This document shows positions 15,637 to 23,592 of a stretch of DNA of 64,000 nt, piece after piece. The translations under genes and the position numbers were made by a program. The DNA lies in the NCBI RefSeq assembly GCF_900105205.1, contig NZ_FNSQ01000005.1:1054001-1118000 (forward strand), read 5' to 3'. Every line of letters begins with the position of its first letter. The stretch's first letter is position 1. Under the pieces are notes generated by a model, which saw nothing but the letters and a program-made list of their open reading frames with translations, was not told the DNA's origin and made no database searches. The stretch comes from Microbacterium hydrocarbonoxydans. Lineage in GTDB: Bacteria; Actinomycetota; Actinomycetes; Actinomycetales; Microbacteriaceae.

Positions 15637-16607
15637 TGAGCGCCACGCAGGCAGTCACCACCCCCGACAACCGCACCAAGCGACAGGTCGAGCGGGATAC
15701 GCGCAAGCACGAGGCGATCGCGCACAAGAAGCTGACGTCGAAGGGCGCGACGATCGCGGCCGTCATCATCGCGATCTTCTGGACCATTCCGACCTTCAGC
15801 CTCTTCGTCACGTCGTTCCGGCCAGGGGCCGACACTCAGAACAGTGGCTGGTGGACCGCGTTCACGGACCCGGAGTTCACTCTCGACAACTATGTGCAGG
15901 CGTGGACCGCCGGCGGCACGTCGACGACGCTCGGCGCAGCGTTCGTCAACTCGCTGGCGATCACGATCCCCGCGACGGTCTTCCCGATCGTGATGGCGGC
16001 CTTGGCTGCGTACGCGTTCGCGTGGATCGATTTCAAGGGGCGCAATGCCCTGTTCATCTTCGTGTTCGCCCTGCAGATCGTGCCGCTGCAGATGGCGCTC
16101 GTGCCGCTGCTGAGTCTGTTCTCGGACGGCCTCATCATCAACGATGTGCCGATCTTCCCCGGGTTCGGGCTGAGCGACGTGAATTACAGCTTCGCTCGCG
16201 TCTGGATCGCCCACGCGATCTTCGCACTGCCGTTGGCGACGTTCATGCTGCACAACTTCATCTCGGAGATCCCCGGAGAGGTCATCGAGGCTGCACGCGT
16301 CGACGGCGCGGGTCACGGACAGGTGTTCTTCCGCATCATCCTTCCGCTGGCCACCCCGGCGATCGCCTCGTTCGGCATCTTCCAGTTCCTGTGGGTGTGG
16401 AACGACCTGCTCGTGGCGACGATCTTCGCCTCGCCAGGAGCGCTGCCGATCACGCAGGCCTTGAGCTCGCTGTCGGGCACATGGGGGAACAAGTGGTTCC
16501 TGCAGTCTGCGGGAACATTCATCGCCATGGTCGTCCCGCTGATCGTGTTCTTCGCCCTGCAGCGCTTCTTCGTCCGAGGCCTCCTGGCAGGTGCGACGAA
16601 AGGCTGA
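15636..16607 (+). CDS. Sugar ABC transporter permease 2 (MalG/AglG type)
   Basis: A 323-residue partner permease with the usual six segments. Family landmarks are FWTIPTFSLFVTSFRPGADTQNSGWWTAF and the EAA loop EAARVDGAGHGQVFFRIILPLATP (residues ~217-240). It is cotranscribed with permease 1. No ATP-binding gene follows, so the complex probably borrows a shared MsiK-type ATPase encoded elsewhere. A long hairpin follows at 16653. Confidence 0.93.
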   Translation: MSATQAVTTPDNRTKRQVERDTRKHEAIAHKKLTSKGATIAAVIIAIFWTIPTFSLFVTSFRPGADTQNSGWWTAFTDPEFTLDNYVQAWTAGGTSTTLGAAFVNSLAITIPATVFPIVMAALAAYAFAWIDFKGRNALFIFVFALQIVPLQMALVPLLSLFSDGLIINDVPIFPGFGLSDVNYSFARVWIAHAIFALPLATFMLHNFISEIPGEVIEAARVDGAGHGQVFFRIILPLATPAIASFGIFQFLWVWNDLLVATIFASPGALPITQALSSLSGTWGNKWFLQSAGTFIAMVVPLIVFFALQRFFVRGLLAGATKG

Positions 16608-16652
16608 TGCCGTCTTCGACAGGCTCAGGGCCCCGAAGGGTCAGGAATCCAG

Positions 16653-16701
16653 ACGGCGGATGCCGCGGCGCGCAACACTCCAGCGCCGCGGCGTCCGCCG
16701 T
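16653..16701 (+). terminator. Long hairpin ending the sugar transporter operon
   Basis: A 19-bp stem (16653-16671 with 16683-16701, a single G-U pair) and an 11-base loop lie 46 bases after the permease stop and immediately before the cbs -10 box. No U-tract is present, so termination or insulation is inferred from the stem. Confidence 0.65.
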
Positions 16702-16715
16702 TCTACGCTGTGAAC

Positions 16716-18092
16716 ATGAAGTACGCGGACTCCATTGTCGACCTCGTCGGCGACACCCCTCTCGTGAAGCTCCAGCACGTCACGGAGGGTGTGGAGTGCA
16801 CCGTGCTCGTGAAGCTCGAGTACCTCAACCCCGGGGGCTCTGCGAAGGACCGCATCGCGACCCGCATCATCGACGCCGCCGAGGCGTCGGGGGAACTGCA
16901 GACCGGGGGCACGATCGTCGAGCCCACGAGTGGCAACACCGGAGTGGGGCTCGCGCTGGTGGCCCAGCAGCGCGGGTACAAGTGCGTTTTCGTGCTGCCG
17001 GACAAGGTCGGCGAGGACAAGATCGACGTGCTGCGTGCATACGGCGCTGAGGTCGTGGTCACACCGACCTCGGTGGCGGCCGACAGCCCGGAGTCGTACT
17101 ACAGCGTGAGCGACCGCCTCGCCCGTGAGATCCCCGGCGCGTTCAAGCCCAACCAGTATGAGAACCCGAACGGGCCGCGTAGCCACTACGAGACCACCGG
17201 ACCCGAGATCTGGCGCGACACCGACGGCCGGATCACCCACTTCGTCGCCGGCGTCGGCACCGGAGGCACCATCACCGGGACGGGTCGTTACCTGCGCGAG
17301 GTGTCGGAGGACCGGGTGCGCATCGTCGGCATCGATCCCGAGGGCAGCGTCTACAGCGGAGGAACCGGCCGTCCGTACCTGGTCGAGGGCGTCGGGGAGG
17401 ACATCTGGCCGGGAGCATACGACCCGACCGTGCCGCACGAGATCGTGGCCGTCGACGACGCGGAGTCCTTCGCGATGACCAGGCGGCTCGCGCGCGAGGA
17501 GGGCATCCTCGTCGGCGGCTCCAGCGGCATGGCCGTCGTCGGGGCGCTGCGCATCGCGAGAGAGCTCCCCGCGGACGCCGTCATGGTGGTCCTGCTCCCG
17601 GACGGCGGTCGGGGCTACCTCGGCAAGATCTTCAACGACGGCTGGATGCGGTCCTATGGATTCAGTGACGTGGAAGAGGGCGAGACCGTCGCCGATGTGC
17701 TGGCGACCCGTGCCGGCCGCCAGGGCGGAGGCATCCCCGACCTCGTGCACGCGCATCCCACCGACACGGTGCTGGAGGCCATCGGCATGATGACCGAGTA
17801 CGACGTGTCGCAGCTCGTCGTGCTCAGCGCCGAGCCGCCGGTCATGATGGGCGAGGTCCTCGGCACGGTCGACGAGAAGGGGCTGCTCGATCTCCTCTTC
17901 CGCGGAGAGGCGAAGCCTGCGGATGCCGTGGGGACCCATGTGGGGGAGAGGCTGCCGCTCATCGGCATCCATGCTCCGCTGGCCCAGGCGAGGGCCGCGC
18001 TCGCCGATGTCGACGCCCTGCTCGTGACGGCCGACGGCAAACCGCACACGGTGCTCACCCGGCAGGACCTGCTGTCGTACATCTCGCGCTGA
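16716..18092 (+). CDS. cbs: Cystathionine beta-synthase
   Basis: A 458-residue PLP enzyme that condenses serine (or O-acetylserine) with homocysteine to cystathionine. The PLP lysine is K44 in NPGGSAKDR, the substrate loop is PTSGNTG, and the phosphate-binding loop is GVGTGGTITGTGRYL. The C-terminal ~130 residues form two CBS domains (VHAHPTDTVLEAIGMMTEYDVSQLVVL onward), so this is full-length CBS rather than plain cysteine synthase. ATG 16716 has TACGCT exactly six bases upstream and no SD, indicating a leaderless mRNA. It is followed 66 bases on by the cystathionine gamma enzyme. Confidence 0.95.
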   Translation: MKYADSIVDLVGDTPLVKLQHVTEGVECTVLVKLEYLNPGGSAKDRIATRIIDAAEASGELQTGGTIVEPTSGNTGVGLALVAQQRGYKCVFVLPDKVGEDKIDVLRAYGAEVVVTPTSVAADSPESYYSVSDRLAREIPGAFKPNQYENPNGPRSHYETTGPEIWRDTDGRITHFVAGVGTGGTITGTGRYLREVSEDRVRIVGIDPEGSVYSGGTGRPYLVEGVGEDIWPGAYDPTVPHEIVAVDDAESFAMTRRLAREEGILVGGSSGMAVVGALRIARELPADAVMVVLLPDGGRGYLGKIFNDGWMRSYGFSDVEEGETVADVLATRAGRQGGGIPDLVHAHPTDTVLEAIGMMTEYDVSQLVVLSAEPPVMMGEVLGTVDEKGLLDLLFRGEAKPADAVGTHVGERLPLIGIHAPLAQARAALADVDALLVTADGKPHTVLTRQDLLSYISR

Positions 18093-18158
18093 CAGTGTGA
18101 CGACGTCCGGCGTAACAGGCGCGCCGGTGCCGGCGGCGTCGGACGTAGGCTGAGGGGC

Positions 18159-19310
18159 ATGTCCGAGCACGCATTCGCCACCCGAGCCATCCACGCGGGT
18201 CAGGCCCCCGACCCGACCACGGGTTCGATCATCCCGCCGATCTACCAGGCGTCCACGCACGTCCAGGACGGGATCGGCGGCTTCCGCGAGGGCTACGAGT
18301 ACAACAGGGCGGGCAACCCCACCCGGTCGTCGCTCGAGACCCAGCTCGCGGCGCTCGAGGGCGGGGCGAACGCCCTGTCGTTCGCGTCGGGGCTCGCGGC
18401 GGAGGATGCGCTGCTGCGCGGCATCCTGAAGCCCGGCGACCACATCGTGCTCGGCAACGACGTCTACGGCGGCACCTACCGCCTGCTCACGAAGGTGCTC
18501 GCACCGTGGGGGATCGAGACCACGACCGTCGAGCTGTCGGATGCGGATGCGCTGCGCGCCGCGATCCGTCCCGAGACCAGGATCGTCTGGGTCGAGACCC
18601 CCAGCAACCCGCTGCTGAAGATCGTCGACATCGCACTGATCGCCGAGATCGCGCATGCGGCCGGAGCGATCGCCGTGGTCGACAACACGTTCGCGTCGCC
18701 CGCGCTGCAGCAGCCGCTCTCGCTCGGCGCCGACCTCGTCGTGCATTCGACCACCAAGTACCTGGGCGGGCACTCGGACGTGCTCGGCGGTGCGGTGGTG
18801 TTCGGCGACGACCGGTTCTTCGAGTCGATCAAGTTCCAGCAGTTCGCGGTCGGCGCGGTCTCCGCACCGTTCGATGCGTGGCTGACGACCCGGGGCATCA
18901 AGACTCTCGCGGTGCGGGTGCGCCAGCACTCCGAGAACGCGCAGGCGATCGCCGAGTGGGCGGCCTCGCGCTCGGAGTTCGCGACCGTCTACTACCCGGG
19001 ACTCGCCTCGCACCCCGGCCACGACGTCGCTGCGCGGCAGATGAGCGGGTTCGGCGGGATGCTGTCGCTGGGCCTGTCCGCCGGAGCCGACGCGGCGAAG
19101 TCGTTCGCCGAGTCCACCGAGCTCTTCCAGCTGGCGGAGTCTCTGGGTGGCGTCGAGTCGCTGATCGGGTACCCGCCCGACATGACGCACGCCTCGGTGC
19201 GCGGCACTGCGCTCGCCGTGCCGGAGAACGTCGTCCGGCTCTCGGTCGGCATCGAAGGCGTGGGCGACTTGATCGCCGACCTCGAGCAGGCGCTCGCACG
19301 CCTGCGCTGA
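18159..19310 (+). CDS. metB: Cystathionine gamma-synthase / gamma-lyase
   Basis: A 383-residue Cys/Met-metabolism PLP enzyme. Landmarks are YEYNRAGNPTRSSLE, the PLP lysine K200 in HSTTKYLGGHSD, and SLGGVESLIGYP near the C-terminus. The family includes both cystathionine gamma-synthase (MetB) and gamma-lyase, which are hard to tell apart by sequence. Pairing with cbs argues for a transsulfuration role (homocysteine to cysteine), so a lyase function is quite possible. TAGGCT lies seven bases upstream of ATG 18159, although GAGGGG could also serve as a ribosome binding site. Confidence 0.92.
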   Translation: MSEHAFATRAIHAGQAPDPTTGSIIPPIYQASTHVQDGIGGFREGYEYNRAGNPTRSSLETQLAALEGGANALSFASGLAAEDALLRGILKPGDHIVLGNDVYGGTYRLLTKVLAPWGIETTTVELSDADALRAAIRPETRIVWVETPSNPLLKIVDIALIAEIAHAAGAIAVVDNTFASPALQQPLSLGADLVVHSTTKYLGGHSDVLGGAVVFGDDRFFESIKFQQFAVGAVSAPFDAWLTTRGIKTLAVRVRQHSENAQAIAEWAASRSEFATVYYPGLASHPGHDVAARQMSGFGGMLSLGLSAGADAAKSFAESTELFQLAESLGGVESLIGYPPDMTHASVRGTALAVPENVVRLSVGIEGVGDLIADLEQALARLR

Positions 19311-19370
19311 CACGGGGGTCGTCCTTCGCCTGGCTGCGCCGTTCGCCTGGTGCCGGATGTCTGCTCAGAT

Positions 19371-19413
19371 GACGGATGCATGCCGAAACAGCTGTTCTCG
19401 GCATGCATCCGTC
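19371..19413 (+). terminator. Hairpin after the cystathionine gamma gene
   Basis: A perfect 16-bp stem (19371-19386 with 19398-19413) encloses the 10-bp palindrome AACAGCTGTT (19387-19396), and TTCTC follows. It lies 60 bases after the stop and is a likely terminator. Confidence 0.7.
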
Positions 19414-19445
19414 TTCTCAGCATGCAACTGGCTGCGCGCGAGGGG

Positions 19446-19611
19446 TAGCATGGAGACTTCGCCCGCATCGAATCGATTCGGCCCGGCCATCCAGTCGCCC
19501 GACCTCGAGTCGATCCGACCCTCGAGTCGGTCCTGGTGGTCGATTCGGCCACCGCGGATCCCCCACCCGCTGCGGCTCGCACCAATCCCCTCGAACTCCG
19601 GAAGGACCGTC
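19446..19611 (+). promoter_or_regulatory. Promoter and long leader of the MFS transporter gene
   Basis: TAGCAT at 19446-19451 is a likely -10, which gives a leader of about 150 bases before GTG 19612. The leader has the palindrome CGAATCGATTCG (19469-19480), two 13-bp near-identical direct repeats of CTCGAGTCG(A/G)TCC (19504-19516, 19521-19533) and other dyads. A regulatory, attenuator-like role is possible but not shown. Confidence 0.45.
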
Positions 19612-20973
19612 GTGCCCGACGCTCCACGCACTGACTCCCTGCCGACCGCACCCGCCGAGCGGACGGCCACCGGCAGCATCCGCATCCCGTCGTCCACCGG
19701 CGCGATCCGCACCCTCGGCTCGAACCCGGCCACAGCGCCGATCATGCTGCACCCGGGCGACTCGATCCCGAACCGACGCCGCGCCCTCTACATCGTGCTC
19801 CTCGGAGCCCTCACGGCGCTGGGCCCTTTCACCATCGACCTGTACCTGCCCGCGTTCCCCGTCCTCGAGCGCGACTTCGAGACGACGGCCGCGGCGATCC
19901 AGCTCACCCTGACCGGCACGATGATCGGCTTCGCGCTCGGCCAGCTGGTGGTCGGTCCGCTCAGCGACAAGGTCGGACGCCGCATTCCTTTGATCGTCGT
20001 CACGGCGCTGCACGTGCTCGCCAGCGCGGCGGCCGCCTACGCCCCGACGCTGCCCCTGCTCAGCGGCGCCCGCGTGCTGATGGGCGTCGGTGCGGCAGCG
20101 GGAGGTGTCGTCGCGATGGCCATCGTGCGCGACCTGTTCGGCGGTCGGCGCCTAGTCGTGATGCTGTCCCGCCTCGCGCTGGTCTCCGGCGTCGCACCGG
20201 TCATCGCCCCGCTGATCGGTTCGTGGCTGCTCACCCTCATGCCGTGGCGGGGCATCTTCGTCGTCCTGGCGCTGTACGGCGTCGTCATGCTCGCGTCGAC
20301 GGTCGTCTTCGTCCCCGAGACGCTCCCGGTCGCGCGCCGGCAGGAGAAGGGCGGCGCGACCGTGCTGCAGCGCTACCGCTCGGTGTTCTCCGATCGGGTC
20401 TTCGTCGGCGTGCTGATCATCGGCGGCATGACCTTCTCCGGTCTGTTCTCGTACCTCTCGGCATCCCCGTTCCTGTTCCAGGAGACGCACGGACTGGATG
20501 CTCAGCAGTACGGGTTGCTGTTCGCGGTCAACTCGCTCGGGGTCGTCGCCGGTGTGCAGACCGCCTCGCGGCTCGCGGCGCGCTTCGGCCCGCAGTGGGT
20601 CATGGCCTACTCCACGGCGGTGCTGCTGCTGGCGGGGATCGCGATCATCGTGACCGACCAGCTCGGCCTCGGGCTGTGGGGCACGGTCATCCCGCTCTTC
20701 TTCTTCATGACGGCGTGCGGATTCACGTTCCCCAACGTCCAGGTGCTCGCGCTCGACCGACACGGCAAGGCGGCGGGAACTGCGGCCTCGGTGATCGGCG
20801 CGACGAACTTCGGCGTCGCAGGCCTCATCTCGCCCGTGGTCGGCTGGATCTCGCACGGAGCCGGAATCACGGCGACGACGATGGCCTCGGTCATGGTCGG
20901 ATGCGCGGCAATCGGCATCCTCTCGCTGTGGCTGATCGTGCGTCCGCGCACCGTCGGCATGCTCGCTCCCTGA
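19612..20973 (+). CDS. MFS multidrug transporter, Bcr/CflA family
   Basis: A 453-residue, 12-helix major facilitator. The Bcr/CflA (DHA1) character is seen in the first helix region ALGPFTIDLYLPAFPVLERDF, in GQLVVGPLSDKVGRRIPL (motif A, residues ~105-122) and in VLMGVGAAAGGVVAMAIVRDLF. It should export drugs such as bicyclomycin- or chloramphenicol-like compounds by proton antiport; the substrate is unknown. GTG 19612 is preceded by GGAAGGACC. An in-frame ATG at 19450 overlaps the putative -10 box and so is unlikely. The N-terminal ~45 residues are a Ser/Thr/Pro-rich cytoplasmic tail. Confidence 0.88.
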   Translation: MPDAPRTDSLPTAPAERTATGSIRIPSSTGAIRTLGSNPATAPIMLHPGDSIPNRRRALYIVLLGALTALGPFTIDLYLPAFPVLERDFETTAAAIQLTLTGTMIGFALGQLVVGPLSDKVGRRIPLIVVTALHVLASAAAAYAPTLPLLSGARVLMGVGAAAGGVVAMAIVRDLFGGRRLVVMLSRLALVSGVAPVIAPLIGSWLLTLMPWRGIFVVLALYGVVMLASTVVFVPETLPVARRQEKGGATVLQRYRSVFSDRVFVGVLIIGGMTFSGLFSYLSASPFLFQETHGLDAQQYGLLFAVNSLGVVAGVQTASRLAARFGPQWVMAYSTAVLLLAGIAIIVTDQLGLGLWGTVIPLFFFMTACGFTFPNVQVLALDRHGKAAGTAASVIGATNFGVAGLISPVVGWISHGAGITATTMASVMVGCAAIGILSLWLIVRPRTVGMLAP

Positions 20974-21003
20974 TTCTCAGCCTCCGACCGGCAGAATGGT
21001 GCG

Positions 21004-21639
21004 ATGAGAAGACGGATGCTGCTGTGGTGGGGAACAGGGATGCTCGTCGCGGCGACGCTCCTCGGAGCGGCGATCGTGTTCGGGTACACCGAGCCCCCGG
21101 CGTTCGACCGCTGGTGGAACGACGCGGTCGACATGTACCGCACCGACGCCGTGCTGTCGTTCGCCCTGGTGCTGAACAGCATCGGCGGCGGCTGGATCGC
21201 GATCCTCCTCGTGCCGCTGCTGCTGATCGCCGCCCTGCTGATCGCACGCCGATGGCGGGCCGCGGTGTTCGCGGCGGTGGCGTTCCTCGCGAGTGCGGGT
21301 GCCGTGCAGCTGCTCAAGCAACTCTTCGGACGTGCGCGCCCCGAGGACATGATCGTGGTCAGCGACTACGGCTCGTTCCCCTCCGGTCACACCGCCAACG
21401 CCGCGACCATCGCCGTGGTGCTGTGGCTCGTGTTCCCGCGGGTGTGGACCGCTCTGCTCGGCATCCTCTGGATCCTCGCGATGGCGCTCTCACGGACCCT
21501 GCTCTCGGTGCACTGGGCGACCGACACCCTGGGCGGGGCGCTGGTCGGCGCCGGCGTAGTGCTCGTGCTCGGCGCGTGGCTGCTGCCGTGGGTGCGAACG
21601 TACTCGCGACGGGATGCTGAACACGCGTCGATAGGCTGA
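21004..21639 (+). CDS. PAP2-family phosphatase (membrane)
   Basis: A 211-residue type 2 phosphatidic acid phosphatase. The three catalytic motifs are present in order: KQLFGRARP (residues ~105-113), PSGHTAN (~126-132) and SRTLLSVHWATD (~163-174) with the catalytic histidines. Several transmembrane helices place the active site outside the membrane. Substrates could be lipid phosphates or undecaprenyl diphosphate. CAGAAT lies exactly six bases upstream of ATG 21004, so it may be leaderless. Confidence 0.9.
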   Translation: MRRRMLLWWGTGMLVAATLLGAAIVFGYTEPPAFDRWWNDAVDMYRTDAVLSFALVLNSIGGGWIAILLVPLLLIAALLIARRWRAAVFAAVAFLASAGAVQLLKQLFGRARPEDMIVVSDYGSFPSGHTANAATIAVVLWLVFPRVWTALLGILWILAMALSRTLLSVHWATDTLGGALVGAGVVLVLGAWLLPWVRTYSRRDAEHASIG

Positions 21640-21668
21640 CAGCACCCCATCTCATCGAGGAGTTCGTC

Positions 21669-22268
21669 GTGTCCCGCATCCGCCCGTATCGTCCGTCCGA
21701 TCGAGCCGCTCTCTACGAGGTGTGCGTGCGCACCGCCGATGCCGGAGCGGATGCAACCGGCCTCTTCTCCGATGACGCGCTGTGGGGCGACCTCTTCGCG
21801 GTGCCGTACGTCGAACGGCATCCGGACCTCGCATGGGTCGTCGAGACCGACGACGAGCGGGTCATCGGGTACATCGTGGCCACCGATGACACCGACGCGT
21901 TCGCGACGTGGTTCCGCGACGAGTGGTGGCCCTCGCTGCAGGAGCGCTACCCGAAGCCGGCCGAGCCGAGCACGCGCGAGGAGCGGATGGTCGACTACGG
22001 CTACAGCCAGGGTCCGGGGAAGAACGCGAATGCCGCGGCCTACCCCGCACACCTACACATCGACCTCCTGCCGGAGACTCAAGGTCAGGGCCTCGGGCGT
22101 CAGCTGATCGAGACGCTCTTCGCCGAGTTGCGGCGCCGGGGAGTGCGCGGCCTGCACCTCGGTATGGACCCGAACAACACGGGCGCCGCCGCGTTCTACA
22201 CGCGGCTCGGGATGACGCCGCTGCCGGCCGAACCCGGTGGACAGAGCTTCGGCGTGCTGTTCGACTGA
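21669..22268 (+). CDS. GNAT-family N-acetyltransferase
   Basis: A 199-residue GNAT protein. The acetyl-CoA loop is LPETQGQGLGRQLIETLF (about residues 134-151), followed by GLHLGMDPNNTGAAAFYTRLGM, a typical beta4-alpha4 end. The central HLHIDLLPE segment resembles glycoside- or protein-acetylating GNATs, but the substrate cannot be told. GAGGAG precedes GTG 21669, and TAGGCT at 21632-21637, overlapping the end of the PAP2 gene, is a plausible promoter. Confidence 0.88.
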   Translation: MSRIRPYRPSDRAALYEVCVRTADAGADATGLFSDDALWGDLFAVPYVERHPDLAWVVETDDERVIGYIVATDDTDAFATWFRDEWWPSLQERYPKPAEPSTREERMVDYGYSQGPGKNANAAAYPAHLHIDLLPETQGQGLGRQLIETLFAELRRRGVRGLHLGMDPNNTGAAAFYTRLGMTPLPAEPGGQSFGVLFD

Positions 22269-22296
22269 ACGGGGCCGTTCCCGGGAGTCCGGAGCG

Positions 22297-22316
22297 TGGC
22301 GGTGACGGCGGGACTC
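22297..22316 (-). repeat. Partial copy of the tRNA-Ser 3' end
   Basis: Bases 22297-22313 are identical to 22407-22423, the CCA end and acceptor/T-arm of the neighbouring tRNA-Ser, and 19 of 20 bases match through 22316. The copies are direct repeats 110 bp apart. Only the 3' end is present, so this is not a functional tRNA. It may be a relic of integration or of a local duplication. Confidence 0.75.
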
Positions 22317-22361
22317 CGATCCTCGCTGCGCTCGGTTCTCCCCGAATCCCCGGTGCTCGAT

Positions 22362-22407
22362 AAAAGCATGAAGGGCCCCCGCTGGCGCGGAGACCCTTCA
22401 TGCTTTT
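22362..22407 (-). terminator. Terminator of tRNA-Ser (possibly bidirectional)
   Basis: A 14-bp stem AAAAGCATGAAGGG (22362-22375) pairs perfectly with 22394-22407. On the minus strand the stem ends in TTTT directly after the tRNA; on the plus strand it can serve the GNAT gene. Confidence 0.8.
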
Positions 22408-22494
22408 GGCGGTGACGGCGGGATTCGAACCCGCGGTTGCTTGCACAACACACGCTTTCCAAGCGTGCTCCTTCGGCCGCTCGGACACGTCACC
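22407..22494 (-). tRNA. tRNA-Ser(GGA)
   Basis: An 88-base type II tRNA on the minus strand. The 5' acceptor arm GGTGACG pairs with CGTCACC, the T-loop is GGTTCGAATCC, and there is a long variable arm. The anticodon loop CTTGGAAAG has anticodon GGA (Ser, codons UCC/UCU). Discriminator G and a genome-encoded CCA are present. TAGACT on the minus strand (22511-22516) is a fitting -10 box. Confidence 0.97.
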
Positions 22495-22704
22495 AAGGAA
22501 CAACCTGAACAGTCTATCCGATCGCGTGCCCCGCCCATGACCAGGGCTCCGGGGGGCGTCCGCGGACGCTCGCCGACTCGGATGCCGCTGCACCGGTATG
22601 CGATCGCCGGATTCCTTGCTACGCAGAGCGGTGCTGTCTAGCCTCATATGAGGATGTTCACGCGTCACATGCGGACCTTCCTACCACTCCTGGGAAGGAC
22701 CTCG

Positions 22705-23583
22705 ATGATCCCCGTCGGTGCCGCACCGTCGATCAGCACCCTTCTGCGCACCGTGCTGCGGATGGCACACACCCGCGCGGTCACGGAACTGGGTCTTCTC
22801 TCGCTCGGCCGCGTCCGATTCGGCTGGCGTGACCGATCGATTGGGTCGGTCGTCGAGCGGGCAGGCACGAGGCTGTGGCTGCGCATCGTCTGGGCACGGC
22901 GGGAGCAGGCGCGCGGCGACTGGTGGATGGGGAACCATGAGGCGTCGGCGATCACCGGAGTCCCGAAGCCACGCGTGCTCGACGCCAGGGCATGGGAGGA
23001 AGGACCCCTCGTCTACCGCGCGGAGCTCATGACGCTGCTGCCAGGCAGGGCCTGTGCGCCGACGGCCGTGCTCGAACGGGCGCCTGCTCTCGACGACGAG
23101 TGGTGGTCGAGACTGGACCGCAGCCTCGAGGCGCTCTCTGAGACGCCGACGGATCGCCGGATACTCGACCCCGAGATCATGCGGCGCCGCATAGGCGTGT
23201 TCTTCGGGATCGATCTCGACATCGATCCCGAACGGTGGACGGCCAGTCACGGAGATCTGCACTGGAACAACATCCATCGTGATCCGTTCTCCATCGCCGA
23301 CTGGGAGGCGTGGGGGCGCGCCCCTCGCGGCTATGACGCCGCGTTCCTGCTCGGGCATTCGCTGGCCGTGCCGCAGGTCGCCGAACAGGTGACGCGGCGG
23401 TTCCGCGATGACCTCGACTCCGACGGGGGCATCGTGTCGCAGCTGTACGTGATGACGAAGCTGCTGACCAGAGCGGACGCGGGGGAGCACGCGCACGTCG
23501 TGCCGTTCGTGCACCGGCACGTCGCACGGCTGCTCGGGACCCGGATGCCGGTCGACCGCAGGTCATCAGCGCGGACGACGTAA
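22705..23583 (+). CDS. Aminoglycoside-phosphotransferase-like kinase
   Basis: A 292-residue protein with the small-molecule kinase (APH/choline kinase) catalytic core: ASHGDLHWNN (Brenner's motif, catalytic Asp) near residue 193, and the metal-binding DWE in SIADWEAWGRAPRGYDAAFLL. The N-lobe is divergent. Resistance is not implied: relatives phosphorylate many metabolites and the substrate is unknown. Start ATG 22705 is preceded by GGGAAGGACC. In-frame ATGs at 22648 and 22654 sit too close to a TAGCCT -10 (22639-22644) to be in the message. It ends where the trhO -10 begins. Confidence 0.75.
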   Translation: MIPVGAAPSISTLLRTVLRMAHTRAVTELGLLSLGRVRFGWRDRSIGSVVERAGTRLWLRIVWARREQARGDWWMGNHEASAITGVPKPRVLDARAWEEGPLVYRAELMTLLPGRACAPTAVLERAPALDDEWWSRLDRSLEALSETPTDRRILDPEIMRRRIGVFFGIDLDIDPERWTASHGDLHWNNIHRDPFSIADWEAWGRAPRGYDAAFLLGHSLAVPQVAEQVTRRFRDDLDSDGGIVSQLYVMTKLLTRADAGEHAHVVPFVHRHVARLLGTRMPVDRRSSARTT

Positions 23584-23592
23584 AATCGCTGG

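Noticed and set aside
16641..19313. An 890-codon minus-strand open frame opposite cbs and metB
   Set aside because: Both plus-strand genes are full length with intact catalytic motifs; the antisense frame has no recognisable motif and is a codon-bias artefact.
19357..19611. Earlier in-frame starts (19357, 19450) for the MFS transporter
   Set aside because: They cross the metB hairpin or overlap the predicted -10 box, and no family member needs the extra residues; GTG 19612 has a good Shine-Dalgarno.
22705..23583. Antibiotic-resistance call for the APH-like kinase
   Set aside because: Only the generic kinase motifs are present; relatives phosphorylate many substrates and there is no resistance context.
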